In this document: positions 17,138 to 26,042 of the stretch, one piece after another | Position numbering within the stretch: the stretch's first letter is position 1 | Layout of the letters: the number at the start of each line of letters is the position of its first letter | Assembly (NCBI GenBank): GCA_049698695.1 | Contig: JBAVYH010000006.1 | Location: 8,241-72,240 of the forward strand | DNA from: Bog-375 sp049698695 | Lineage (GTDB): Bacteria; Acidobacteriota; Terriglobia; Bryobacterales; Bryobacteraceae | Reading direction: 5' to 3' | Length of the DNA stretch: 64,000 nt | Notes under the pieces: model-generated | What the model was told of the DNA's origin: nothing | The model's database searches: none | The model's input: the letters and a program-made list of their open reading frames with translations, nothing else | Translations under genes and position numbers: made by a program

Positions 17138-17263
17138 TCATTTCTGAGCCGTTCCGCCTTGAGAAGCCTCCTGCGCGCTGCGGCGCAAGAACCGGTCCAC
17201 CTTGGTCCGTGGTGAAGTGGCGATGGCGCGGCTGACCTGGCTCACCCTTCCCTTCCCTCCCGC

Positions 17264-19864
17264 CTAGAACAAGCGGTCCTGTTTCTTCAGGTTCCCGACT
17301 GTGCCCACATTGGCAATAGAGAACGAAAACATCAGCCTGCTTTCGTCGCGGATGCCGGCGTTGTAACGGCGGTATTCCACGTTGAATCCGCAGCAATCCG
17401 TGTTGTACGTGACCAGGGTCGTGGTGTACTCGAGCACTCTCTGGCGGTAGTCGTAAACCGCCTCGACACCCGCGTTCCAGCCGCGGTTGTTGGGGTCGCC
17501 GTACTGCACGCGGGCCCGATACTGGTTTCCGTACGGGACCAACAGCGGGTTGGTGTGCACTTCGTAATTGCCCGCCGAGTAGTAGTATTTTTTCCAGTGG
17601 TAGTCGACGGAGAAGCCGCTGTCGACCGCCGCGTGGAACCGTGGATCGTAGTCGGCCTGCCAATTCACGCCCAGGCCGTTGAGCGGGCTGGCGCGCAGGG
17701 TGGAAGCTATCGGAGAGCTGCTGCGCGGGCCGAGCAGGAACGAGTAAGCGCTGAGATCGGCGGTGGCGGCGAACACGTTCGACTGGCCGGGGACCACCGC
17801 CCCGCCGAAGGTCGGGTCAAAGTACCGCTTTTCCTTCAGCTCCCAGGTGAAAAGCTCCCTGACGGAATCGCCGCGCTTGGCGTACAGGCGGTTGGTCAGC
17901 GAGAGCTCCAGTTCGTTGGTGTCGCTCAGCAGATCGGTTTCATCGAAGCGCACCAGGCGGTCGAAGTCGCTGCCGATGCCGGTAACGTAACGGTACGTCG
18001 CGCGCGGCTCGATGACGTGCTTCACCTTGTCGCCGAAAATCGTCTTCTTGTTGAAGACGCGCGCCAGCGAGGGGAAAATCAGGTCCACGGAAAAGTCGCG
18101 GGCGCTGGTGACGATTTTGCTGCCGACCACCTGGTAAGCCACATAGCCCACTTGTTGCGAAACCGAGGCGTTGGGCGCCTGGCTCTCGCCGTAAACCGCC
18201 TCATCGATGCCCACGCTCGGCACCAGATCGAAGTGCCAGAAGTGCAACGCGCTGGTGATGTGCGGTGAGAGTTCCAGCCGCGGCGTGAACGGCTCGGTGC
18301 GGTACGTTTCATACAACGTGTTCCCTTGCGGGCCGCCCAGGTTTAGGGTGGAATCATTGAAAAGGGGTTGCGAGCGGGAGAGCAGGCCGGCGGAGGAATA
18401 GAACGAAAACCAAATGGGAAGGTTCTGCCAGATTGCCCGGTCGCGGCCGTTCAATTCCACGTCCGGCAGTTTGTGGATGATAACGGCATTGGTCAACGCC
18501 GGCGTCTGCCCGTTGGCCTCGGTCAGCGGCACCTCGGTACTTTGGAAATTCTCCAGCCGCGCCGCGACGATATCGATTCTGTAGCTGGACCAGTCCTTGC
18601 TCAGCGACCCGACGGAATGTACCTCCGAGCCAATCGCTTCGTTGTAGGATTCCGACCATTGCTGGCGGAAGTCGAACGAGCTGACATAGTTGGCGGTGGC
18701 GGTGCCGGTCCAGCCGCGTCCCAGGTCCAGGTTGCCGATCGCATAAATGTCGAGGCCGCTGTAATGCGCCACCGGGGTGGTGCCGGGAACAATGCCTTGA
18801 CGGTCCTGCACGCCATAAAGGAGGATGTCGAAGTCCGTGCCCGGGCGCGGCTTACCGCGAAAGTCCACGTGGTGCGCGAAAGCCTCGGTGTTGTAGTCGA
18901 AGAAGCGGTAGGTGATGTCGAAGCTGCGGTCGATCGCCCAGAAGTAGCCCAACCCAACCATTGGGCCGCGCAGCGAGTGCGCCACCAGGTTGGGCAGCAG
19001 AAATCCGCTGTGGCGCGGTTGTTTTTCCAGCGAGTGGTAGAAATATGGCGTGTAGAAGATCGGAATTTTGCGCAACAGAAAGATGCTCCGATATGCCTTC
19101 GCCCGCTCGCCCGGAATGATGTCGAATTTCGGCCCGCGCAGCTTCCACCACGGGCCCGGCAGCTTGCAGTTGGTGATCCAGCCGTGATAGAGGAGGTACT
19201 TGTCGCCGATGCGTTCGGCCCATTCGCCTTCGAAATGGAACGGGCTGTTGCCGCTCAAAATGCCGCGTCGCACCACCGTCTTTCCCATCGATTCGCCGCG
19301 CACGTCGTAGAACTTGCCCTTCTGCTCTTCGGTGTTGTACTCCAGCCGGTTACACCAGATCTGCTCGTTCTTTTCGAAGCTGTGGTAATAAACGTTGCCG
19401 ACGGCGACCAACTCGCGCGTGTCTTCGTTGTATTCCATCTCATCGGCCCGCACCAGCAGCGCCTTGCTCTCCAGTTGCACGTTGCCGCGCCCTTTCTTGA
19501 TTGGGCCCTCCGCCTCCTGATGAACCGCCCAAAAAACCCATTGGTTGAGTTCGAGAGTTTTGTGATCGGGAAGCTGCGGTGGGGTAGCGGGCGTGGCGGC
19601 GCCGGTTTGGGCGGCGGGCTTGGCGGCGCTGGTCTGGGCGGCGGGAGGCGGAGGGGGAGCTGAGGCCTGTTGCTGGGCGCCGGCCGTATCGGCTAAGGCC
19701 AGCCAAAACAATGCAGTAACCAGAGAAACGCAGGTGAAGCTAGAAGAATTTCCGTGACAAGCTTCGCCTCTTGTGCTAAGAAAGGGAATAGAGCTTGGCG
19801 GAAAGAGCCCCAACCACAGACGGTACCACAGAATGTTGGCTAAGGCTCCGTGCGATTCGCTCAC
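17264..19864 (-). CDS. lptD: LPS-assembly protein LptD (outer-membrane OstA/Imp)
   Basis: Outer-membrane beta-barrel that inserts LPS, 866 residues as written. A Pro/Ala-rich linker follows the signal region (FTCVSLVTALFWLALADTAGAQQQ). The OstA N-domain follows (LLVRADEMEYNEDTRELVAVGNVYY, LEYNTEEQKGKFYDVRG), then the LptD barrel with FYTPYFYHSLEKQPRHSGFLLP and C-terminal strands (YNTDCCGFNVEYRRY, ESRLMFSFSIANVG). The start is uncertain: the GTG at 19864 leaves about 40 non-signal residues, and a TTG just before the hydrophobic core is an alternative. Only 13 bases separate this start from the divergent RDD gene. Confidence 0.88.
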   Translation of the reverse strand: MSESHGALANILWYRLWLGLFPPSSIPFLSTRGEACHGNSSSFTCVSLVTALFWLALADTAGAQQQASAPPPPPAAQTSAAKPAAQTGAATPATPPQLPDHKTLELNQWVFWAVHQEAEGPIKKGRGNVQLESKALLVRADEMEYNEDTRELVAVGNVYYHSFEKNEQIWCNRLEYNTEEQKGKFYDVRGESMGKTVVRRGILSGNSPFHFEGEWAERIGDKYLLYHGWITNCKLPGPWWKLRGPKFDIIPGERAKAYRSIFLLRKIPIFYTPYFYHSLEKQPRHSGFLLPNLVAHSLRGPMVGLGYFWAIDRSFDITYRFFDYNTEAFAHHVDFRGKPRPGTDFDILLYGVQDRQGIVPGTTPVAHYSGLDIYAIGNLDLGRGWTGTATANYVSSFDFRQQWSESYNEAIGSEVHSVGSLSKDWSSYRIDIVAARLENFQSTEVPLTEANGQTPALTNAVIIHKLPDVELNGRDRAIWQNLPIWFSFYSSAGLLSRSQPLFNDSTLNLGGPQGNTLYETYRTEPFTPRLELSPHITSALHFWHFDLVPSVGIDEAVYGESQAPNASVSQQVGYVAYQVVGSKIVTSARDFSVDLIFPSLARVFNKKTIFGDKVKHVIEPRATYRYVTGIGSDFDRLVRFDETDLLSDTNELELSLTNRLYAKRGDSVRELFTWELKEKRYFDPTFGGAVVPGQSNVFAATADLSAYSFLLGPRSSSPIASTLRASPLNGLGVNWQADYDPRFHAAVDSGFSVDYHWKKYYYSAGNYEVHTNPLLVPYGNQYRARVQYGDPNNRGWNAGVEAVYDYRQRVLEYTTTLVTYNTDCCGFNVEYRRYNAGIRDESRLMFSFSIANVGTVGNLKKQDRLF

Positions 19865-19877
19865 AGTGTGAAGGCCG

Positions 19878-20696
19878 ATGACATGTAGCTATTGCGGAAC
19901 GCGACTTGGGGAAGGCGAACTGCGCTGCCCGCGTTGCGGACGCAAAGACGACGACCGGTTGACGGGTGGATTCAGTCTGGTAACTGCTGGAGCCCTGGCC
20001 ACCGCGCCCGCGCGAATGGCGCGGGAGTTTTCCGCCCGCCGCGCGGCGCCGCGTCCGGCGCAGGATATGGGCCGTGCCGTCCAGACTTCGCTGTTTCCGG
20101 ACAGGCCGGCGTCCAACGTAGTTTTGATCGCGCCCCCGCGCTCGAGATCGACGGCTCGCAAAACCAAGCCAAGGACGGGCAGGCTCGTGCCGGAGGGGCA
20201 AGGAAAGCTGGAGTTCCTGGAGGCAGCGCCCGCCAAGCCGCGCACGCTGGGCACCACGGTCGAAGCCAGAATCTATTGCGATGCACCGGTGGCGAACCCG
20301 CTCCACCGGGCAGTGGCGGCGGCCCTGGATTGGGCCATGGTGCTGATTGCCTACGGCTGTTTCCTGCTGGCGTTCCGCATCCTCGGCGGCCAGGTCTTCT
20401 TGAACAAAACCAATCTGATGGTTTTCGGCGGCGCGTTGCTGCTGGTCGGCTTCACTTACAGCTTGCTGCCGGTGATCGCCGGCACCGAGACGCCGGGCAT
20501 GCGCTGGACGCGGCTGCGCCTCACCACATTCGACGGCCTCCCGCTCGAGCCGCGTCACCGTTTGCTGCGCATGCTCGGCTCGTGTCTGAGCGTGTGCACC
20601 GCGGTTGGATTGTTGTGGTCGCTGGTAGACGAGGAAAGCCTAGCCTGGCAGGACCACATCTCCCGCACGTTTCCCACCCTGGCCGTAGACCGGTAG
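19878..20696 (+). CDS. Zinc-ribbon RDD family membrane protein
   Basis: 272 residues. The N-terminus is a zinc ribbon (CSYCGTRLGEGELRCPRCG). It is followed by a Pro/Arg-rich cytosolic linker and an RDD domain with three or four membrane helices: HRAVAAALDWAMVLIAYGCFLLAF (with the RxxAxxxD-like signature), LMVFGGALLLVGFTYSLLPVIAG, TPGMRWTRLRL, and LRMLGSCLSVCTAVGLLWSLVD. RDD proteins are poorly understood; some act in ion or osmolyte balance. It is divergent from lptD. Confidence 0.78.
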   Translation: MTCSYCGTRLGEGELRCPRCGRKDDDRLTGGFSLVTAGALATAPARMAREFSARRAAPRPAQDMGRAVQTSLFPDRPASNVVLIAPPRSRSTARKTKPRTGRLVPEGQGKLEFLEAAPAKPRTLGTTVEARIYCDAPVANPLHRAVAAALDWAMVLIAYGCFLLAFRILGGQVFLNKTNLMVFGGALLLVGFTYSLLPVIAGTETPGMRWTRLRLTTFDGLPLEPRHRLLRMLGSCLSVCTAVGLLWSLVDEESLAWQDHISRTFPTLAVDR

Positions 20697-20836
20697 ATTA
20701 CTTCCAAGCCTGCCGCCGTGGCGCAGGCAGTCATGCCTGGTGTGTCGAGAGTCGTATCGACATTTCTTGCGGTGCGGGGGGGAAGAAACGTCGGCACGAA
20801 TGCCGGCGCTGCAGGCAGGACTGCGTCCGCCACGCC

Positions 20837-21739
20837 TTATGCGTTCACCGCGGCTTTCCGCAGTCGATCCAGCACCCCGGCCCAATCGGGGGTTTCCGGC
20901 GGGCATTCCACCGCGATCCACTCTAAGCCCTGAGCATCGAGATCGTGCAGCGTGCGATAGAGAACCGCGGCGTACTCGCGCGCATCGGCAGGCATTTCCC
21001 GACCCAGCCGCAGCCAGGCGCCGCGTCCTTCCGGCGGCTGGCCGCCGGGCGCGATCAGATAGAGCGGTGTAGCCGGCCTGTAATGCCGCGGATGCATCCC
21101 GGGCGCGGGGTGCGGCCCTTCCGCGGCCGCCGCCACTATCGCCACCGGGCCGATCAGGCTTTCGATTTCCGGCAGCGGAATCACGCCAGGCCGCAGCAGC
21201 AGCGGCGCGCCGGCCAGTGACAGCACGGTGGATTCGATGCCGACCTGCGCCGGACCGCCATCCAACACGAAATCGGCAAGCTGTTCGGGCACGTCTGCCG
21301 CCGCGGTGGGTGAAAGCTCCGTAAAGCGGTTGGCGCTGGGCGCGGCAATCGGCACCTGCGCGGCGCGGATCAATTCAATCGCGAGCGGATGCGCGGGCAT
21401 GCGCAGTCCCACCGTGGCTAAGCCCGCGGTGACGACATCCGGTACTACGCTGCGCTTGGGCACCACCAGCGTCAGCGGCCCCGGCCAGTAACGCTGCGCC
21501 AGCGTCTCCGCTGCTTCCGGCCACTCCGCCGCGAGCGAACGCGCCATGGCAATCGAATCCACGTGTACGATCATCGGGCTCGAGTGCGGCCTTTGCTTGG
21601 CGGCGAAGATGCGCTCCACCGCCGCGGCATCGAGCGCATTCGCCCCCAGCCCGTAGACGGTTTCGGTAGGGAAAGCCACCAGGCGCCCGGCGCGGATCAG
21701 CTCCGCGGCGTAAGCGACGCTGGTTTCATCGGCGCTCAC
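20837..21739 (-). CDS. L-threonylcarbamoyladenylate synthase (Sua5/TsaC)
   Basis: Makes threonylcarbamoyl-AMP from Thr, bicarbonate and ATP for the t6A37 modification of ANN-reading tRNAs. The 300-residue product has the YrdC core (RLVAFPTETVYGLGANALD, AAKQRPHSSPMIVHV, YWPGPLTLVVPKR, GLRMPAHPLA, APSANRFTELSPT, ESTVLSL). A C-terminal Sua5 domain (HPAPGMHPRHYRPATPLYLI) is present, so it is the long Sua5 type rather than TsaC. The GTG at 21739 overlaps the prfB stop by 4 bases, so the two genes are coupled. Confidence 0.9.
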   Translation of the reverse strand: MSADETSVAYAAELIRAGRLVAFPTETVYGLGANALDAAAVERIFAAKQRPHSSPMIVHVDSIAMARSLAAEWPEAAETLAQRYWPGPLTLVVPKRSVVPDVVTAGLATVGLRMPAHPLAIELIRAAQVPIAAPSANRFTELSPTAAADVPEQLADFVLDGGPAQVGIESTVLSLAGAPLLLRPGVIPLPEIESLIGPVAIVAAAAEGPHPAPGMHPRHYRPATPLYLIAPGGQPPEGRGAWLRLGREMPADAREYAAVLYRTLHDLDAQGLEWIAVECPPETPDWAGVLDRLRKAAVNA

Positions 21740-22873
21740 TCCGGCAGCTCGTCCTTGCCGTCGGCGCCGGCCGTCCTGCCTGTCTTGCGCCACACCAGGT
21801 AGGCGTGGATCAGGCCGTCCAGGTCGCCCTCCAGCACCCGGTCCACATCGCCCAGCGACAGTTTGCTGCGCAGGTCCTTCACCAACCGGTACGGTGCCAG
21901 GACGTAGTTGCGGATCTGGCTGCCGAAACTGGCGTCCAGCTTGGCGTCCTCCGTCTTCCGCGTCTCCACGCGTTTCTTTTCCAGCTCCAGTTCATACAGC
22001 TTGGCGCGAAGCTGCTTCATGGCGCTGTCGCGGTTCTTGTGCTGCGAGCGCTCGTTCTGGCATTGCACCACCGTCTTGGTGGGCAGGTGCGTGATCCGCA
22101 CCGCCGAATCCGTCATGTTGACGTGCTGCCCGCCGGCGCCCGACGAGCGGAACGTATCGATGCGGAGATCGTCCAGCTTGATGTCGATCTTGATTTCGTC
22201 GTCCACCTGCGGGTAAACGAACACGGAGGCGAACGACGTATGCCGGCGAGCGTTGGCGTCGAACGGCGAAATGCGCACCAGGCGGTGAATGCCGGCTTCC
22301 GATTGCAGCAAGCCGTAAGCGTTCTCACCGTTGACTTCGAAGGTGACCGACTTGATGCCCGCCCCTTCGCCCTCCAGCCGGTCTGTGATCACCGTCTGGA
22401 AGCCGTGCCGCTCGGTCCATCGCAGGTACATGCGCAGCAGCATCTCGGCCCAATCCTGGCTTTCGGTGCCGCCGGCGCCGGGGTGGATGGTGACGATGGC
22501 GCTAAGCGCGTCGTTTTCGCCCGAAAGCAGCATGGCCGTTTCCAGGCGATCCACGTATTCGGCGTAGGACTTCACGTCGCGTTCGATATCGCCGGCCACG
22601 TCTTCGCCCTCGCGCGCCAGTTCGAACAGAGTGTCCAGGTCTTCCGTAAGCGCGCGAATGCGCTCGTCGTCGGCGATCGCCTCCTCCAGGCGCTTGCGCC
22701 GATGCATCACTTTCTGGCTCTTCTCGGGCTGCGCCCAAAAATCCGGTTGCGCGACCTGCTCTTCGGTCCGGCTCAGTTCCGCCTTCTGCGCGGAGGCGTC
22801 AAAGATACCTCCGCACGGCCAGTGCCTGGTCGCGAAGCGGCGCGTATTGGCGTTCCAACTCTTCGAGAGTCAT
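21736..22873 (-). CDS. prfB: Peptide chain release factor 2, with programmed +1 frameshift
   Basis: Class I release factor reading UAA/UGA. The main frame contains the SPF anticodon-like tripeptide (RISPFDANAR) and the catalytic SGAGGQHVN. The N-terminal 24 codons (22873-22802, starting MTLEELERQYAPLRDQ) lie in another frame and end AGG TAT CTT TGA C, the classic RF2 autoregulatory frameshift site with an upstream AGG Shine-Dalgarno-like element. A +1 slip at CTT, skipping base 22801, joins 22802-22873 to 21736-22800 and gives about 378 residues. When RF2 is scarce, slow UGA termination favours the shift. It is coupled to sua5 downstream. Confidence 0.93.
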
Positions 22874-22879
22874 GTGGGT

Positions 22880-23494
22880 TCAGTCCAATTCTAACAAATA
22901 CCCCGCTTTGCCCACGTTGCGCGCCAGCGTGCGGCCCATGCGTATCTCCACGCCTTCCGCCTCGTGGATGTGGCCGCAGAAGAAATAGTGCGGCTGCGCG
23001 GTCTCGATGAACTCGCGCACCGCGTGCGAGCCCGCGTGCAGCCCGGGGCGGATCTGGTCGAGCGCGGTGCCGTGCGGCGGCGCGTGGCACACCAGCACCA
23101 CTGGGTCGAGATCGGCAAACTTGGCCAGCCGCGCCGCCAATTGTGGCTCGCTGTACTCGCCCGGCGTGTTGAACGGCGTTGGGTTGGAGTAGCCCAGGCC
23201 GGCAACGTGCCATCGGCCGATCTCGATGTGCTGCTCGTGAAAGTTGTGCAGGCCGAAGCGCGCGCACATGCCCGCCACCTCGTCCAACGATTCGTGATTG
23301 CCCGGCAGCACGTAAACCTGGTTCCCGCGCCGCGCCAGAATCTCGCCGCAACGTTCGAAGCCCCTGGCCCAGGTGACCTGGTCGCCGGCGGCGATGTAGT
23401 AATCCGCCTGCACGCCGAGCAGCCCTTCGAGCGTCTTCCAATCATTATGGATGTCGGAAAAAATCAGCAGCTTCAAAAGTGGATGGTACCGCAC
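22880..23494 (-). CDS. Calcineurin-like metallophosphoesterase
   Basis: 204-residue two-metal phosphoesterase. Signature motifs appear in order: FSDIHND (D-x-H), AAGDQV (GD-x), LPGNHES (GNHE), VCHAPPHGT and CGHIHEAEG (GH-x-H). It resembles archaeal and bacterial YfcE/MJ0936-like single-domain phosphodiesterases. The substrate is unknown. It is just 6 bases upstream of prfB on the same strand, so prfB may be cotranscribed with it. Confidence 0.85.
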   Translation of the reverse strand: MRYHPLLKLLIFSDIHNDWKTLEGLLGVQADYYIAAGDQVTWARGFERCGEILARRGNQVYVLPGNHESLDEVAGMCARFGLHNFHEQHIEIGRWHVAGLGYSNPTPFNTPGEYSEPQLAARLAKFADLDPVVLVCHAPPHGTALDQIRPGLHAGSHAVREFIETAQPHYFFCGHIHEAEGVEIRMGRTLARNVGKAGYLLELD

Positions 23495-23512
23495 CCGCTA
23501 TACTTTGGGTGG

Positions 23513-23536
23513 GGGCATGCTTTAGCCTGCCAACCC
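23513..23536 (+). repeat. Dispersed repeat A, single arm
   Basis: GGGGCATGCTTTAGCCTGCC followed by AACCCCGC, matching the right arm of the inverted repeat at 11851-11873. It lies between the phosphoesterase and pilT genes. Confidence 0.55.
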
Positions 23537-23582
23537 CGCTTGCGGGCGCGGATTTTTTCAGTCGCGGGCTCTCCGGGAACCT

Positions 23583-24731
23583 ATGAGCGAATACGATAGC
23601 GAGCTTTCCAAGATCGTCGCCGAACTGAACCGGGCTGTGCCGGGCAGCAAGCCTGCGTCGCGCACGCCGGACTCGACCGCTTCGCTCGATAAGCTGCTCT
23701 CCTTCGCCGCCGCCCGCGGCGCGTCCGACGTTTTGTTGATCGCCGGGGCTCCCGCCGTGCTGCGCGTCAACGGCGCGCTGGCGCCGGGCTCGGGGCCGCC
23801 GCTCGAGGCCGACGACGTGCGCAGCCTGGTGCTGCCGCTGCTGGCGCCGTCGCAACTGGCGGACCTGCAGAAAAACCGCTCCGCCGACCTGAGCTTCATG
23901 CGCGAGGGACTGGGCCGCTTCCGCGTCAACCTGCATCATCAGCGCGGCACGCTGGCGGCCAGCATCCGCCTGCTGCCGGCGCGCATTCCCTCGCTCGATT
24001 CGCTGCACCTGCCGCCCGTGCTGGCCAAGCTTGCCGAGCGCCGCCAGGGCCTGGTGCTGGTTACCGGCGCCACCGGCTGCGGCAAGACATCCACGCTGGC
24101 CGCGCTCATCGACGTCGTCAACAGCAAGCGCCAGGCCCACGTGGTGACCATCGAGGACCCGGTCGAATACCAGCACACCAACCGCGCTTCGATCATCGAG
24201 CAGATCGAAGTGGGCCGCGACACGCCGGATTTCGCCGGAACCCTGCGCAGCATCATGCGCCAGACGCCGGACGTGATCCTGGTGGGCGAGATGCGCGATG
24301 CCGAGACCATGGCCACCGTGCTCACCGCCGCCGAGACCGGCCACCTGGTGCTTTCCACCCTGCACACCAACGACGCCATTCAGGCCGTGGCCCGCATTCT
24401 CGATTCGTTCCCGGCCGCCAACCAGCCGCAAATCCGCCAGCAGATCTCGCTGGCCCTGGCCGCCGTCATCGCGCAACAACTGGTGCCCGGACTGGACGGC
24501 GTGAGCCGCTGGCCCGCCACCGAAATCCTGATCGCCAACGACGCCGCCCGCGCTTTGATCCGCAAAGGCGACGACCACCAGCTCCGCAGCCAGATTTCGG
24601 TCGGCCGCGCCGATGGCATGATGACCATGGAGCAATCGCTCGCCGAACTGGTCCGCACCAACCGCATCGCCCGCGACACCGCTTTCGCCCACTGCTTCCG
24701 CAGCGACGATCTGCAGCGTTACCTGGCGTAG
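23583..24731 (+). CDS. pilT: Type IV pilus retraction ATPase (PilT-like)
   Basis: Hexameric AAA-type motor that depolymerises pili. 382 residues, with an N-terminal PAS-like domain (LDKLLSFAAARGASDVLLIAG) and a C-terminal ATPase. Walker A is GATGCGKTST, the Asp box is VVTIEDPVEYQH, Walker B is PDVILVGEMRDAETM and the His box is LVLSTLHTND. The final segment ARALIRKGDDHQLRSQI corresponds to the AIRNLIRE retraction motif. An N-terminal extension of about 35 residues precedes the usual start. The last 184 bases are duplicated at 25750-25933. The closest match could also be PilU. Confidence 0.9.
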   Translation: MSEYDSELSKIVAELNRAVPGSKPASRTPDSTASLDKLLSFAAARGASDVLLIAGAPAVLRVNGALAPGSGPPLEADDVRSLVLPLLAPSQLADLQKNRSADLSFMREGLGRFRVNLHHQRGTLAASIRLLPARIPSLDSLHLPPVLAKLAERRQGLVLVTGATGCGKTSTLAALIDVVNSKRQAHVVTIEDPVEYQHTNRASIIEQIEVGRDTPDFAGTLRSIMRQTPDVILVGEMRDAETMATVLTAAETGHLVLSTLHTNDAIQAVARILDSFPAANQPQIRQQISLALAAVIAQQLVPGLDGVSRWPATEILIANDAARALIRKGDDHQLRSQISVGRADGMMTMEQSLAELVRTNRIARDTAFAHCFRSDDLQRYLA

Positions 24732-24986
24732 GCCGCCGCGCACCGCCGCCGCCCGGCACTGCCATGACATGGCGATGTGCGGGTCGTGTTGGACCAAGAA
24801 ACGGGAAAAGCGTAGCCTGTTTTCGTGGGCGGCGATCGCGCACCAGCAGCGATGAAAATGGCGGAGCCTGGCGACAGTGCAAAGTCGCGGCGGCGGCGTC
24901 GGTGGCCTCAGCGCATTTTCGATGATTTGGGGTGTGTTTTCGAGAGTGTCACCGGTTCTAAATTTAGTCGTCGCCCGTGTCGTGGG

Positions 24987-25325
24987 CTATGCCGACCGCC
25001 GAATCGGTGTGAAACGGATTTCGACCCGCTGATTCAACGCGCCCGCGATCCTGCGCAACATGGCCAGGGAGTGGCCCTGGTAATCGGCATCCTCGAGGCG
25101 GCAGATGACCGATGCCGTGGTGCCGATGAGCCGGGCAAGCTGAGTTTGGGTGAGAGCTGCCGCTGCCCTCAGTTCGTGGATTTTGCGCGCGATCTCTTCG
25201 TTCGCTCGCGCCTCTTCCAGGTTCTTCAGCCGGGCCGGTTTGCCTTCGTAGAACCGGCGATGAAGGATTTCCACCGCATCGCGAGCCGGTTTCAATGTCT
25301 TTGCTTTCTTATCTGGCAAGGTCAA
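24987..25325 (-). CDS. HigA-like antitoxin (XRE HTH)
   Basis: 112-residue antitoxin with a central Cro/C1 HTH: ELRAAAALTQTQLARLIGTTASVICRLEDADYQGHSLAMLRRIAGAL. A Lys/Arg/Glu-rich N-terminus probably contacts the toxin. Its start overlaps the end of the toxin frame by 4 bases, as usual for higBA pairs where the toxin comes first. It should repress the operon by binding the palindrome at 25704-25719. Confidence 0.85.
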   Translation of the reverse strand: MTLPDKKAKTLKPARDAVEILHRRFYEGKPARLKNLEEARANEEIARKIHELRAAAALTQTQLARLIGTTASVICRLEDADYQGHSLAMLRRIAGALNQRVEIRFTPIRRSA

Positions 25326-25689
25326 GCCTCCTCATAGGTGTGCTTCGCCGGATTCGCGTCAAACCGCTTCTTGCGCTCGATGGCGTAATCGATCTCCTTC
25401 GACGGGACCACCCGCTCTTTCACAAGACCGTGAGAGACCACGGCTGCCATCGCGCCGTGGAAGAAGTACAGGATCCGGTGGTGAACGCCTCCCTGGCTGA
25501 CGCGCAGTTCGTAGATCCCATCGCGCAGGAAGTCCGCTTCGGGCCGCCGCAATTCGTGGCCCATCTCGCGCAATCGTTCCAGCCGGAGGTAGCACTTGTC
25601 CTGTACCTTCGCCGGCAACTTGTCGAACCATTCCACGAACGGGCATGATCCGTCTTCCTCCTGGTGAGGGCGACCCTGGTCTTCGGCAC
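25322..25689 (-). CDS. HigB-like toxin (phage Gp49 family), apparent frameshift near the start
   Basis: RelE/HigB superfamily mRNA interferase. The main frame reads EEDGSCPFVEWFDKLPAKVQDKC, then LREMGHELRRPEADFLRDGIYELR and HRILYFFHGAMAAVVSHGLVKE, all typical. The expected start, GTG-encoded MPKTRVAL at 25689, is one frame away: about one base is missing between the eighth and ninth codons (near 25665), where relatives have a Tyr codon. Either the toxin is disabled or the assembly has lost a base. Without the shift no good start lies in the main frame. Confidence 0.7.
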
Positions 25690-25697
25690 TCGATTCC

Positions 25698-25726
25698 AGT
25701 CTATTCGCAATATTGCGAAAGTGCAA
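25698..25726 (-). promoter_or_regulatory. higBA promoter with 16-bp palindromic operator
   Basis: Reading leftward, -35 TTGCAC (25726-25721) and -10 TAGACT (25703-25698) are 17 bases apart. The spacer is almost entirely the perfect palindrome TTCGCAATATTGCGAA (25704-25719). The toxin GTG begins 9 bases past the -10, so the message is close to leaderless. This is the usual autorepression design. Confidence 0.75.
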
Positions 25727-25749
25727 GATTGGTGCAAGGACCCCTCGCA

Positions 25750-25933
25750 CCGCGCCCTGATCCGCAAAGGCGACGACCACCAGCTCCGCAGCCAGATTTC
25801 GGTCGGCCGCGCCGATGGCATGATGACCATGGAGCAATCGCTCGCCGAACTGGTTCGCACCAACCGCATCGCCCGCGACACCGCTTTCGCCCACTGCTTC
25901 CGCAGCGACGACTTGCAGCGTTACCTGGCGTAA
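25750..25933 (+). pseudogene. Second copy of the pilT 3' end
   Basis: These 184 bases repeat 24548-24731 without indels and with six substitutions, all synonymous (for example GCT TTG to GCC CTG and TAG to TAA). They encode the PilT C-terminus RALIRKGDDHQLRSQISVG to RYLA. No ATPase domain precedes them. The copy ends exactly at the stop codon, and sequences beyond it are unrelated. It marks the far border of the segment carrying the toxin-antitoxin genes. Confidence 0.85.
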
Positions 25934-26042
25934 GGGGTAGCGCCGGCGGTCTTGCCTTTGGACAATGGGGATCGGCCCCATTTGTCGGACCTGTGAGCGG
26001 CGGCTTCCAATCCGGCGCGTGCTCCTGCTATCCTGATGGCCA

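Noticed and set aside
16749..17147. 132-codon plus-strand frame over the two small RNAs
   Set aside because: The two copies lie in different frames because of a one-base indel, while the RNA hairpins are conserved; coding is unlikely.
23445..24797. 450-codon minus-strand frame opposite pilT
   Set aside because: Gly/Val/His-rich shadow; pilT carries Walker A, Walker B and His boxes on the plus strand.
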